In this document: piece by piece, positions 16,000-25,080 of the stretch
Numbering within the stretch: the stretch's first letter is position 1
How the letters are laid out: every line of letters starts with the position of its first letter
The notes under the pieces: model-generated
Database searches by the model: none
Told to the model about the DNA's origin: nothing
The model's input: only the letters and a program-made list of their open reading frames with translations
Source: Pseudomonadota bacterium
Lineage (GTDB): Bacteria > Pseudomonadota > Gammaproteobacteria > Burkholderiales > Burkholderiaceae_B
Direction of reading: 5' to 3'
NCBI GenBank assembly: GCA_023387815.1
Contig: JAEWHK010000024.1
Coordinates: forward strand, 1 to 55,547
DNA: 55,547 nt
Translations under genes and position numbers: made by a program

Positions 16000-18486
16000 A
16001 TGAATGTCATCGCGGCTTTAATCACGCTACTTTCGGGCATTGCCCTTGCCGCAGGCGGGGGCTGGCTGGTCAGCCTTGGGGGCAGCATCTATTATTGCGT
16101 GGCGGGTATTGTCCTTATTATTACCGCGCTGCTGCTGTTTCGCCGGCGACCCTCTGCCCTTATTCTGTATGCCGCCTTTCTGATTGGTACGGCTGTCTGG
16201 GCGTTTTTTGAATCCGGTTATGACTGGTGGCCGCTGGCTTCCCGGCTGGGTTTCTTCCTGATTCTTGGCCTGATACTGCTGTTGCCCGGTGTGGCACGCC
16301 CCCTGCGCAGCAGGCTGCAATCTGACAGACGTATGGCAGCCAATGAAGCGAGCAATTCCAAGGCCATTCTGGCCGTCATGACGGTACTGATTGCCGTGGG
16401 CGCATTGGGCAGTATTGCCAATCCCACCCATGAGATCAATGGAGAACTGCCTCAGGGCATTGTCAACGCCGAGCCCGATATGGGCAACAATAATCACACC
16501 GGTGATAACGACTGGCATGCCTACGGGCGCACCGGTTACGGGCAACGCTACTCGCCACTGAATCAGATTACACCCGATAACGTGAGCAAGCTCAAACTGG
16601 CCTGGACCTACGAAACCGGTGATGTCAAAGGCGAAGGCGATACCAACGAATTTACCTATCAGGCCACGCCGATCAAGATCGGCAATACGCTTTATCTTTG
16701 CACGCCACATAACTGGGCGATTGCGCTGGATGCCGATACCGGCGAGAAGAAATGGGAATACAAGGCTGACGTGGTCGCCGATGGTCAGCGTCAGCACCAG
16801 ACATGCCGCGGCGTGTCTTACTGGGCAGGTGATGGCGGCTCAGCGCAGATGAATGCAGCGGGCGCGGATGCTACGGATACAGCTGCCACTGCCGATGCAG
16901 GCACTGCAGGTACCGACACAAACACAGCTGTCAGTACCGACACAAACACGGCTGCTGCCAGCGGCACGACAGGCATGTGCAGTACACGCCTGTTCCTGCC
17001 CACGGCCACCGCCAAACTGATCGCTCTGGATCCGCAAACAGGGGAAGTCTGCAAGGACTTTGCCGACAATGGGGAACTGGACCTGACACACAATATGCCG
17101 TTCAAACAGCACGGCTATTATTATTCCACTTCGCCACCCGTCGTGGCCGATGGCAAAGTGATTGTCGCCGGTGCAGTGAACGACAATTATGCGATTGATT
17201 CACCCTCCGGTGTGATCCGCGCTTACGATGTGCGTACCGGTAAACTGCTGTGGAACTGGGATTCAGGCAATCCCGATGATACGGCGCCGTTTAATCCCAA
17301 CAATCCGGAACAGGTTTACAGCAAAAGCTCACCCAATAGCTGGTCGGTCGCCAGCGTGGACGAAAAGCTGGGTCTGGTTTACTTTCCCATGGGCAACCGA
17401 ACACCTGACCAGCTCGGTCGCTATCGCAATGAGGCCGAGGAAAAGTATGCAACGTCTGTGGTGGCTCTCAACCTGAATAACGGTCAGGCGCAGTGGGTTC
17501 ATCAGTTTATCCATCACGATCTGTGGGATATGGATTCACCCGCGCAGCCAAGCCTGGTGGACATCAATACCAGCAAGGGTCCGGTGCCTTCGCTGGTGGT
17601 GCCAACCAAACAGGGTGATATTTATGTACTGGATCGCCGCACCGGTGAAGCCGTGATTCCTGTCAGGGAAGTCACCGCACCGCAGGGCACGATTGAAGGC
17701 GAACACAGCTCACCCACGCAGCCTGAGTCTGCATTGAACTTCAAGCCTGAACCACTGTCCGAGCGACGCATGTGGGGCGGCACGCCGTTCGATCAGCTCT
17801 GGTGCCGCATCCAGTTCAAATCCCTGCGTTACGAAGGCCAGTACACACCACCTTCCCTGCAAGGCACGATTGTGTATCCCGGCAACTTCGGCGCCTTCAA
17901 CTGGGGCGGTATCGCGGTGGATCCCAAACGCCAGGTCATGTTCGGTATGCCGCTGCAACTGGCGTTTGTGTCGCAAATGGTACCTCGTGCCGAACTGGCC
18001 AAGGACGCGCAATTGAACGTGGGTGAACAGGGTGTCAACAGTAATGAGGGTGCACCTTATGCTGTGAATATGCATCCGTTTCTTTCACCGCTGGGTGTCC
18101 CTTGCCAGCAGCCTCCCTGGGGATTTGTTGCCGGCGTGGACCTGCGCTCCGGCAAGATTGCCTGGCAGCACAAAAACGGCACGATACGTGATCTGACGCC
18201 TCTGCCCCTGCCCATTAAAATGGGCGTGCCCGGCATTGGCGGACCCATGATTACCGGTTCGGGTGTGGTGTTCATGGGTGCGGCAGTAGATGATTACATT
18301 CGCGCCTACGATCTGACTACCGGCGAAGTGCTGTGGAATGCGCGACTGCCTGCAGGCGGTCAGGCCACGCCCATGACTTATCTGAACAGCAAGAACGAAC
18401 AGATGGTTGTGATTGTGGCTGGCGGCCATGGCTCGATAGGCACTCGTCTGGGAGACTATGTGATGGCGTTTAAACTGCCGCAGTAA
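16000..18486 (+). CDS. gcd: Membrane-bound PQQ-dependent glucose/quinate/shikimate dehydrogenase
   Basis: Quinoprotein that oxidises a sugar or cyclic polyol in the periplasm and passes electrons to ubiquinone; 828 residues. Five membrane segments fill the first 140 residues. The PQQ beta-propeller then runs from DWHAYGRTGYGQRYSPL to the end. Blocks matching E. coli Gcd include GNRTPDQLGRYR, HHDLWDMDSPAQPSLVDI and the closing AGGHGSIGTRLGDYV. Residues about 281-325 are a Gly/Ala/Thr/Asp-rich insert with an imperfect 8-residue repeat, absent from E. coli Gcd. GGAG lies six bases before the ATG. Glucose versus quinate/shikimate cannot be settled by eye. No PQQ synthesis genes are in the window. 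Confidence 0.88.
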   Translation: MNVIAALITLLSGIALAAGGGWLVSLGGSIYYCVAGIVLIITALLLFRRRPSALILYAAFLIGTAVWAFFESGYDWWPLASRLGFFLILGLILLLPGVARPLRSRLQSDRRMAANEASNSKAILAVMTVLIAVGALGSIANPTHEINGELPQGIVNAEPDMGNNNHTGDNDWHAYGRTGYGQRYSPLNQITPDNVSKLKLAWTYETGDVKGEGDTNEFTYQATPIKIGNTLYLCTPHNWAIALDADTGEKKWEYKADVVADGQRQHQTCRGVSYWAGDGGSAQMNAAGADATDTAATADAGTAGTDTNTAVSTDTNTAAASGTTGMCSTRLFLPTATAKLIALDPQTGEVCKDFADNGELDLTHNMPFKQHGYYYSTSPPVVADGKVIVAGAVNDNYAIDSPSGVIRAYDVRTGKLLWNWDSGNPDDTAPFNPNNPEQVYSKSSPNSWSVASVDEKLGLVYFPMGNRTPDQLGRYRNEAEEKYATSVVALNLNNGQAQWVHQFIHHDLWDMDSPAQPSLVDINTSKGPVPSLVVPTKQGDIYVLDRRTGEAVIPVREVTAPQGTIEGEHSSPTQPESALNFKPEPLSERRMWGGTPFDQLWCRIQFKSLRYEGQYTPPSLQGTIVYPGNFGAFNWGGIAVDPKRQVMFGMPLQLAFVSQMVPRAELAKDAQLNVGEQGVNSNEGAPYAVNMHPFLSPLGVPCQQPPWGFVAGVDLRSGKIAWQHKNGTIRDLTPLPLPIKMGVPGIGGPMITGSGVVFMGAAVDDYIRAYDLTTGEVLWNARLPAGGQATPMTYLNSKNEQMVVIVAGGHGSIGTRLGDYVMAFKLPQ
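16911..16954 (+). repeat. Tandem 24-bp repeat inside the PQQ dehydrogenase gene
   Basis: TACCGACACAAACAC(A/G)GCTG occurs at 16911-16930 and 16935-16954, a period of 24 bp that encodes repeated TDTNTA. It lies in the low-complexity insert and could expand or contract by slippage while keeping frame. Confidence 0.8.
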
Positions 18487-18801
18487 CAAAAGCGGCGACG
18501 CGACGAAAGCATAACGGACACCATCACAAGCAGCCATCATCAGGCGGTTACCCTGGCATGACATTTGCGATATCCTGAAGTTGCGGGATTGTCGTCTGCA
18601 TGACATACATGTCGCGCAAAATATGCGTATCCGCGCTGATTTCACATGAATCTGCTACGTTTTATTTCCACAAGTTTGCTGCACTGTGTCACCTATGGTT
18701 AGCACTAATAGCAAATTGATCTGATCGTACGCATACTGTCCGCTGACATACGGTAGCGGACAGATTCTTCCGCTTTCCTGCGGGTTTCAAAAGACAAGAA
18801 T
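18487..18801. other. Intergenic region before the liv operon
   Basis: This 315-bp gap contains no credible gene. Its main structure is a perfect inverted repeat, CTGTCCGCT (18736-18744) and AGCGGACAG (18755-18763), with a 10-nt spacer, 38 bp before the livG start. It may be an operator or a leader hairpin. No obvious T-tract terminator follows the dehydrogenase gene. Confidence 0.5.
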
Positions 18802-19575
18802 ATGACAGATCTAATACTAGAGACAAAAAAGCTCACCAAGGAGTTTCTTGGGTTTGTAGCGGTCAACGCGGTTGATCTTCAAGTGCAAAGAGGTTCCATT
18901 CATGCACTGATCGGACCTAACGGCGCGGGCAAGACGACGTGTTTCAATCTGCTGACCAAATTCATTATTCCAACCTCTGGCGAGATTTTCTTTAACGGTC
19001 AAAACATCACATCTGAAAAGCCTGCGCAAATTGCGCGCAAGGGCATCATTCGCTCCTTTCAGATTTCCGCGGTCTTTCCGGATATGACGGTACTGGAGAA
19101 TGTTCGTATTGGTCTGCAGCGCGAAGAAGGCACGTCCTTTCATTTCTGGAAAAGCGATACCTCGCTGAATCGCCTGAACGATCGTGCCCGTGAACTGCTG
19201 GCTGAAGTGGACCTGCTGGATTTCCAGGATCACATTACCTCAAGCCTTCCTTATGGCCGCAAGCGTGCGCTGGAAATTGCAACCACACTTGCCATGGAGC
19301 CCGAACTGATGCTGCTGGACGAACCCACTCAGGGCATGGGTCATGAGGACGTGGATCGCGTAACGCAACTGATCAAGAAAGTGAGCGCGGGTCGCACCAT
19401 CCTGATGGTGGAACATAACATGAATGTGATTTCGTCCATTGCCGACCGCATTACCGTGCTGGCTCGCGGAAACGTGCTGGCCGAGGGCGATTACAAAACC
19501 GTTTCGACCAATCCAGACGTCATGCAGGCGTATATGGGTACGGCCGAAGGTGTCCTGCAGGGAGCACATGCATGA
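18802..19575 (+). CDS. livG: Branched-chain amino acid-type ABC ATPase LivG
   Basis: One of two ATPases of a LivFGHMK-type importer, 257 residues. Walker A is intact (GPNGAGKTT, about 36-44). The signature is the LivG-style LPYGRKRALEIA rather than LSGGQ, and Walker B is LMLLDEPTQGM. The C-terminal EGVLQGAHA tail overlaps the livF start by four bases. No binding site for a regulator is evident. The ligand may be an amino acid or an aromatic/hydroxy acid, since this family is broad. Confidence 0.9.
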   Translation: MTDLILETKKLTKEFLGFVAVNAVDLQVQRGSIHALIGPNGAGKTTCFNLLTKFIIPTSGEIFFNGQNITSEKPAQIARKGIIRSFQISAVFPDMTVLENVRIGLQREEGTSFHFWKSDTSLNRLNDRARELLAEVDLLDFQDHITSSLPYGRKRALEIATTLAMEPELMLLDEPTQGMGHEDVDRVTQLIKKVSAGRTILMVEHNMNVISSIADRITVLARGNVLAEGDYKTVSTNPDVMQAYMGTAEGVLQGAHA

Positions 19576-20291
19576 GCACCAATGCACTTGAAATAAAAGA
19601 TCTGCACGCCTGGTACGGTGAATCGCACATTCTGCATGGGGTTAACATGACCATTCCCAAAGGCAGCGTGGTGACGCTGCTGGGCCGCAATGGCGCGGGT
19701 CGCACAACAACCATGCGCGCAATGCTTGGACTGACCGGCGCTCGCAAGGGATCCATCAAAATCAATGGCACTGAAGCCATTGGTTTGCGCACCCACAAGA
19801 TTGCGCATCTGGGCATTGGCTATTGTCCGGAAGAGCGAGGCATTTTCGCCAGCCTGAGCTGCGAAGAAAATCTGCTGTTGCCGCCGCCGCTGAAGAATCG
19901 TCAGGCTGCAGAGAACGTCATGTCGCTGGATGAAATCTATGCCATGTTCCCCAACCTCAAGGAACGCCGCAACTCCCCGGGCACACGCCTGTCAGGCGGA
20001 GAGCAGCAGATGCTGGCGGTTGCGCGCATTCTGCGTACGGGCGCAGACATTCTTCTGCTTGACGAAATATCCGAAGGACTGGCGCCTGTGATTGTGCAGG
20101 CACTGGCAAAGATGATTCGAACGCTCAAGCAAAAGGGCCTGACAGTCATCATGGTAGAACAGAATTTTCATTTCGCTGCGCCCCTGGCCGATCATTTCTA
20201 TGTCATGGAACATGGCGAAATCGTGGAAAATTTTCCTGCTGGACAGCTGGCTGCCAAACAGGAGACGTTGAACGAGCTTTTAGGCGTTTGA
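19572..20291 (+). CDS. livF: Branched-chain amino acid-type ABC ATPase LivF with Arg in Walker A
   Basis: Second ATPase of the importer, 239 residues. The Walker A reads GRNGAGRTTT (38-47): the normally invariant Lys is Arg44. The signature RLSGGEQQML is canonical, and Walker B is ILLLDEISEGLAP with a conserved Glu. Paired with LivG, the LivF Walker A would meet the LivG non-consensus signature and the intact LivG Walker A would meet the LivF consensus signature. That would give one standard and one degenerate ATP site. The gene is otherwise intact and in operon with livG and livK. Confidence 0.9.
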   Translation: MSTNALEIKDLHAWYGESHILHGVNMTIPKGSVVTLLGRNGAGRTTTMRAMLGLTGARKGSIKINGTEAIGLRTHKIAHLGIGYCPEERGIFASLSCEENLLLPPPLKNRQAAENVMSLDEIYAMFPNLKERRNSPGTRLSGGEQQMLAVARILRTGADILLLDEISEGLAPVIVQALAKMIRTLKQKGLTVIMVEQNFHFAAPLADHFYVMEHGEIVENFPAGQLAAKQETLNELLGV

Positions 20292-20337
20292 CGGATCATT
20301 CAACAACAATTATTCCTTTATCTATTGGAGAGTAACG

Positions 20338-21534
20338 ATGAGACTCACAAAAACACTTTGTGCGCTGGCTCTGGCATCGCTGGGCACCCATGCGATGGCC
20401 GCAGGCATTTCCGATGACGTTATTCGTATCGGCTTTATCACCGATATGTCCGGCGTGTATTCCGACATCGACGGCAAGGGCGGCGTTGAAGCCATCAAGA
20501 TGGCCATTGAAGACCATGGCGGTAACGTTGATGGCAAGAAGATTGAAATTTTAAGTGCCGACCACCAGAACAAGGCTGACGTTGCGTCTGCCCGTGTACG
20601 CCAGTGGATTGACCAGGACAAGGTTGACGTGATCATTGGTGGTACCAACTCTGCCACGGCGCTGGCATCTGCAGCGGTTGCCGCAGCCAAAAAAGTGCCA
20701 TACATTGCCATTGGTCCCGGCACAACAGCACTGACCAATGCCAACTGCACGCCTTACACCATTCACTACGCCTATAACACCAAGGCACTGGCCAACGTAA
20801 CCGGTGGCGCCGTGGTGAAACAGGGCGGCAGCAAATGGTTCTTCCTGACTGCCGACTACGCCTTTGGTCATTCTCTGGAAGCTGACACAACAACCGTTGT
20901 GAAAGCCAGCAAAGGGGAAGTGGTGGGTTCAGTGAAAGTCCCTCTGGGCACAACAGACTTCTCATCCTACATGCTGCAGGCCCAGTCTTCGGGCGCACAG
21001 ATCATGGGTCTGGCCAATGCCGGTGGCGACTTCATCAATTCGATGAAAGCGGGCAGCGAATTCGGCCTTTTCCCGGCCATCAAACCCGCGGGTCTGCTGG
21101 TGTTCATCAATGACGTTCATTCGCTGGGTCTGGAAACCACACAGGGGCTTTATCTGACGGCCGCATGGTACTGGGATCAGGATGACGAATCACGCGCATG
21201 GGCGAAGAAGTTTGAAGACAAAGTCAAGCGCAAACCTTCATTTCTGCAGGCAGGTGACTATGCCGCCGTCGACAGTTATCTGAAGGCCGTGGCTGCCACC
21301 AAGACCGACAATGGCGACGAAATTGTGAAATGGTTCAAGTCCAACAAGATCAGCAATTTCTTCATGAAGGATGCTGTGACACGCAAGGACGGCCTGGTGG
21401 TACACGATATGTATCTGATGCAGGTGAAAAAACCTGAAGAATCCAAAGGACCATGGGATTACTACAAGGTCGTGGAAAAAGTACCGGGTGAAGTGGCCTA
21501 CGGCAAAGAAAGCGAATCAACCTGCAAACTCTGA
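20338..21534 (+). CDS. livK: Periplasmic binding protein LivK type
   Basis: Periplasmic receptor of the Liv-type importer, 398 residues. The signal peptide runs to about residue 21 (ALALASLGTHAMA), and the mature protein starts AGISDDVIRIGFITDMSG, the usual type-I periplasmic fold start. GGAGAG lies upstream of the ATG. The gene order G-F-K-H-M puts it between the ATPases and the permeases. It resembles receptors for aromatic or other small acids as much as leucine-binding proteins, so the ligand is open. The adjacent PQQ dehydrogenase hints at quinate/shikimate, which is inference only. Confidence 0.86.
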   Translation: MRLTKTLCALALASLGTHAMAAGISDDVIRIGFITDMSGVYSDIDGKGGVEAIKMAIEDHGGNVDGKKIEILSADHQNKADVASARVRQWIDQDKVDVIIGGTNSATALASAAVAAAKKVPYIAIGPGTTALTNANCTPYTIHYAYNTKALANVTGGAVVKQGGSKWFFLTADYAFGHSLEADTTTVVKASKGEVVGSVKVPLGTTDFSSYMLQAQSSGAQIMGLANAGGDFINSMKAGSEFGLFPAIKPAGLLVFINDVHSLGLETTQGLYLTAAWYWDQDDESRAWAKKFEDKVKRKPSFLQAGDYAAVDSYLKAVAATKTDNGDEIVKWFKSNKISNFFMKDAVTRKDGLVVHDMYLMQVKKPEESKGPWDYYKVVEKVPGEVAYGKESESTCKL

Positions 21535-21551
21535 TTCTGCCCGTGTTGTGT

Positions 21552-21580
21552 TGGCAGGCATCCCGATGGGGTTCCTGCCA
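21552..21580 (+). promoter_or_regulatory. Intercistronic stem-loop after livK
   Basis: Arms TGGCAGG (21552-21558) and CCTGCCA (21574-21580), with further pairing inside (CCC / GGG), begin 17 nt after the livK stop. There is no T-tract. It probably stabilises receptor mRNA or limits read-through to livH. Confidence 0.6.
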
Positions 21581-21616
21581 TTCCAGAATGAAATTTAAAT
21601 TGATGCAGTCCGAAAT

Positions 21617-22504
21617 ATGATTACCATTTTTGGCATACCTCTAGCCGCCTTTCTGGGTCAGATCCTTCTGGGTCTGGTCAACGGGTCTTTCTATGCAGTG
21701 CTCTCGCTTGGGCTCGCGGTCATTTTCGGCCTGCTCAATGTCATCAACTTTGCGCACGGCGCATTGTATATGCTTGGAGCATTCGTTGCGTGGATGGGTC
21801 TGCAGTTTCTCGGGCTGAACTACTGGGTGATGCTGATTGTGGCCCCCATTGTTGTCGGCCTGCTGGGCATTATCATTGAACGCCTGCTGCTGCGCCATCT
21901 GTACAAGCTTGACCATCTTTACGGCCTGTTGCTGACCTTTGGTCTGACCCTGCTGATCGAAGGCATTTTCCGCAGTCTTTACGGCGTTTCCGGCCAGCCT
22001 TATCCAACGCCGGAATCCCTGCGCGGCGCGGTCAATCTGGGCTTTATGATTCTGCCCATCTATCGTGGCTGGGTCGTGCTGGCTTCCATTATCGCCTGCC
22101 TGGTGACCTGGTATGTGATTGAGCGGACACGCCTGGGCGCCCTGCTGCGCGCCGGTACCGAGAACTCCAAACTGGTTGAGGCCTTCGGTATCAACGTGCC
22201 TCTCATGGTGACGCTGACCTACGGCTTTGGTGTTGCCCTGGCCGGTTTTGCGGGCGTGCTGGCTGCGCCGGTGCTGCAGGTCTCTCCGCTCATGGGATCG
22301 AATCTGATTATTGTGGTTTTTGCGGTAGTTGTGATCGGCGGCATGGGATCCATCATGGGTTCCATCGTGACCGGGCTGGGACTGGGCGTGATCGAAGGCC
22401 TGACGAAAGTGTTCTGGCCTGAAGCGTCCAGCACGGTCGTCTTTATCATCATGGCCATTGTCTTGTTATTGCGTCCTGCCGGACTTTTCGGGAAAGTAAA
22501 ATGA
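21617..22504 (+). CDS. livH: Branched-chain amino acid-type permease LivH
   Basis: Inner-membrane permease, 295 residues with about eight hydrophobic segments. The family blocks NGSFYAVLSLGLAVIFGLLNVINFAHGA (residues about 19-46) and GGMGSIMGSIVTGLGLGVIE (about 240-260) are present. The ribosome site is weak. It overlaps livM by four bases (ATGA) and forms the channel with LivM. Confidence 0.9.
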   Translation: MITIFGIPLAAFLGQILLGLVNGSFYAVLSLGLAVIFGLLNVINFAHGALYMLGAFVAWMGLQFLGLNYWVMLIVAPIVVGLLGIIIERLLLRHLYKLDHLYGLLLTFGLTLLIEGIFRSLYGVSGQPYPTPESLRGAVNLGFMILPIYRGWVVLASIIACLVTWYVIERTRLGALLRAGTENSKLVEAFGINVPLMVTLTYGFGVALAGFAGVLAAPVLQVSPLMGSNLIIVVFAVVVIGGMGSIMGSIVTGLGLGVIEGLTKVFWPEASSTVVFIIMAIVLLLRPAGLFGKVK

Positions 22505-23481
22505 ATCGCCAACTGCTTGCACTGCTGGTTTTTGCACTGGCACTGGCCCTGCTGCCTGCACTGGGCGTCTATCCGATTTTCGTCATGAAAATCCTGTGTT
22601 ATGCCCTGTTTGCCTGCGCCTTTAATCTGCTGCTGGGTTACGTGGGTCTGCTCTCTTTCGGACATGCCGCGTTTTTCGGGGGCGCTGCCTATGCCGCCGG
22701 CCATGCCATCAAAATATGGGGTCTGACGCCTGAACTGGGCATTCTTTTTGGTGTTCTCATTGCTGCCGTTCTGGGACTGATTGTGGGATGGCTGGCGATT
22801 CGCCGCAGCGGCATTTATTTCACCATGATTACACTTGCCATGGCGCAAATGGTGTTCTTCTACTTCCTGCAGGCACCGTTTACCGGTGGCGAAGATGGAC
22901 TGCAGGGTGTGCCTCGCGGCAAACTGTTCGGCATTCTGGATTTGAGCCGTGACATCAATCTGTATTATCTGGTGGTTGTGATCTTTATCATCGGCTATTA
23001 CATCTGCTGGCGCACCGTCAAATCGCCGTTTGGACATGTGCTGCGGGCCATCAAGGAAAACGAGCCGCGGGCTGTGTCCCTGGGCTACGACGTTGAAAAA
23101 TTCAAGCTGCTGGCATTTGTGCTCTCCGCGGGGCTGGCCGGACTGGCAGGCGCCACCAAAACGCTGGTATTCGTGTCTGCGACGCTGTCTGACGCGATGT
23201 GGCAGATGTCCGGTACGGTGGTACTGATGACCCTCATTGGCGGCGTAGGCACCTTCACAGGCCCTGTCATCGGTGCGCTGATTGTGGTGTTCATTGAAAA
23301 CAAAATTGGCGAAATCGGTCGGATGCTGTTTAACGCCACCGGTGTCCAATGGTTTCAGACGCTCGGCGAATCGGTCACCATTGTGATGGGGCTGATTTTC
23401 ATCATCTGCGTGATGGCCTTCCGCAAGGGCATTGTGGGCGAATTGCTTGCCCTGCTGCCTGCCAATCGGCGCAAGCAATAG
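22501..23481 (+). CDS. livM: Branched-chain amino acid-type permease LivM
   Basis: Partner permease of LivH, 326 residues with about nine to ten hydrophobic segments. It has the typical AFNLLLGYVGLLSFGHAAFFG block (residues about 40-60), and later GGVGTFTGPVIGALIVV. It is the last gene of livGFKHM, closed by a terminator 24 bp later. Confidence 0.9.
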   Translation: MNRQLLALLVFALALALLPALGVYPIFVMKILCYALFACAFNLLLGYVGLLSFGHAAFFGGAAYAAGHAIKIWGLTPELGILFGVLIAAVLGLIVGWLAIRRSGIYFTMITLAMAQMVFFYFLQAPFTGGEDGLQGVPRGKLFGILDLSRDINLYYLVVVIFIIGYYICWRTVKSPFGHVLRAIKENEPRAVSLGYDVEKFKLLAFVLSAGLAGLAGATKTLVFVSATLSDAMWQMSGTVVLMTLIGGVGTFTGPVIGALIVVFIENKIGEIGRMLFNATGVQWFQTLGESVTIVMGLIFIICVMAFRKGIVGELLALLPANRRKQ

Positions 23482-23504
23482 TTCCTTCGAAATACCCCTC
23501 CAAG

Positions 23505-23537
23505 ACGCGCGTTGTGTTCGATCACAGCGCGCGTTTT
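23505..23537 (+). terminator. Terminator of the liv operon
   Basis: A 12-bp stem (ACGCGCGTTGTG / CACAGCGCGCGT, one G-T pair) with a 6-nt loop is followed by TTTT. It is a strong intrinsic terminator. Confidence 0.85.
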
Positions 23538-23995
23538 CCATTTCCCTGCCCTTACAGCCCATCTCGCTGCTTATCTCGCTTCCCGCTCACATCTGAGGTC
23601 AGATCACCGAAATGCCACCACTGAAGGCAAGGCATGGCGAGCTATTGATGCGCATGTGGAAATCGCGCTGCGCCCGAATGTCAATGCGATCCGGGCCAGG
23701 GTTCATGTGAATCCTGTGCCGACACTGGTCATACCTCTTATCTCCGATTTAGTCAGGCTGGCGTCAGATGATCGCACCAGCAGGATACATCTGCGCACAA
23801 ATGTATGGCATAGGGTCTACGCAATTACCCTAAGTTCAAATATAAAGGCTTGCTTCCAGTGCATATTCCTTAATACTATCTTGTTTTAATTCAAGCCAAG
23901 TTAGCGAATTAATCGCCATAACTTTTGATTTAATACGCCAACATCCACTTCACAGGGATGCCATCTCCAAGAAAGTCTAAAACGAAGGAATGTCA
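23538..23995. other. Intergenic region before the second TTT operon
   Basis: No convincing gene lies in these 458 bp. The plus-strand frame from 23512 to 23889 has no recognisable domain and unusual composition, and I treat it as chance. A short palindrome ATCTGA-gg-TCAGAT is at 23591-23604. The last 130 bp are AT-rich, as expected for a promoter. Confidence 0.5.
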
Positions 23996-24979
23996 ATGAA
24001 AAAGCGTACCCTCTTTTCCCTAGTGTCATCAGCGCTTTACCTGAGCGTTGCAGCAGTTGGCACTGCCCAGGCAGCCGATTACCCATCCAAACCAATTCGT
24101 GTAATTGTGCCGTTCGCTCCCGGTGGCTCAACCGATATCGTTGCCAGGGTTGTCACAGCCAAAATGAGTGACATCCTAGGCAAACCCATGGTCATTGAGA
24201 ACAAAGGCGGCGCAGGCGGCGCCCTGGGTGCTACAGAGGCAGCCCGTGCCAAACCCGATGGCTATACGCTGTCCATTGCCACGGTCTCCACCATGGCCGT
24301 CAATCCGGCTTGCAAACCCACAGGTCTGGGCTACGATGCCCTGAAAGATTTCGCACCTGTGGTCAATTTCGCGAATGTGCCAAACGTGGTAGAGGTCAAT
24401 CCGAAATTCCCGCCTAAAGACTTCAAAGCATTCCTGGAAGAACTCAAAGCCAATCCAGGTAAATACTCTTATGGCTCATCCGGTACTTGCAGCGTGCTGC
24501 ACCTGGCCGGCGAAGCCTTCAAACAGACTACCCAAACCGATATTGTGCACGTGCCTTACCGTGGCGCGGGCCCAGCCGTAACCGACACCGTCGGCGGACA
24601 GATACAAATCATGTTCGACAATCTGCCTTCATCATTACCCCAGATCGAAGCAGGCAAACTGCGGCCCATGGCAATCGCCTGGAAAGAGCGTCTGCCTGCG
24701 CTCAAAGATGTACCCACTTTCGCTGAACTGGGCTACGAAAACCTGAATCAGCCTGTCTGGTACGGCCTTCTGGCCCCTGCCAACACACCAAAGGAAGTGA
24801 TCGATAAACTCAACAGTGTGGCAGTTGAAGCACTGAAAGATCCCAAAGTTGTTGAAGCCCTGGAAAAACAGGGAGCTTTTCCTTCCGGCAATTCTCCCGA
24901 GGAATTCGGCAAGGAAATTCAGCAGCAATACGACTGGGCCAAGGGCGTTGTCGAAAAAGGCAACATCAAGCTCGAGTGA
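23996..24979 (+). CDS. TTT/Bug periplasmic receptor
   Basis: Periplasmic solute receptor of the second TTT system, 327 residues. Signal peptide MKKRTLFSLVSSALYLSVAA ends near GTAQA. The Bug ligand loop VPFAPGGSTDIVAR and second loop ARAKPDGYTL are present. The start at 23996 is chosen because AAGGA lies six bases upstream; the in-frame ATG at 23990 abuts it. Ligands in this family are mostly carboxylates. It is first in a receptor-tctB-tctA operon with no dedicated regulator next to it. Confidence 0.9.
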   Translation: MKKRTLFSLVSSALYLSVAAVGTAQAADYPSKPIRVIVPFAPGGSTDIVARVVTAKMSDILGKPMVIENKGGAGGALGATEAARAKPDGYTLSIATVSTMAVNPACKPTGLGYDALKDFAPVVNFANVPNVVEVNPKFPPKDFKAFLEELKANPGKYSYGSSGTCSVLHLAGEAFKQTTQTDIVHVPYRGAGPAVTDTVGGQIQIMFDNLPSSLPQIEAGKLRPMAIAWKERLPALKDVPTFAELGYENLNQPVWYGLLAPANTPKEVIDKLNSVAVEALKDPKVVEALEKQGAFPSGNSPEEFGKEIQQQYDWAKGVVEKGNIKLE

Positions 24980-25005
24980 CATAACTCATTGCTAATACGT
25001 GCAGA

Positions 25006-25022
25006 CGGGATTGGGCATCCCG
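25006..25022 (+). promoter_or_regulatory. Intercistronic stem-loop after the second TTT receptor
   Basis: CGGGAT-tgggc-ATCCCG, a perfect 6-bp stem with a 5-nt loop, lies 26 nt after the receptor stop and before tctB, without a T-tract. Confidence 0.5.
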
Positions 25023-25080
25023 GCTGCGCCGTACTCGCAGCACTCCCTTGCGCAAGACTCTAAATAAAGAAGGTTAGTAT

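Noticed and set aside
22219..23562. 447-codon minus-strand open frame opposite livH/livM
   Set aside because: It covers two well-supported permease genes and has the His/Gln-rich composition of an antisense frame.
23512..23889. Plus-strand open frame of 125 codons between the liv terminator and the second TTT operon
   Set aside because: It starts inside the terminator hairpin, has no recognisable domain and no ribosome site.
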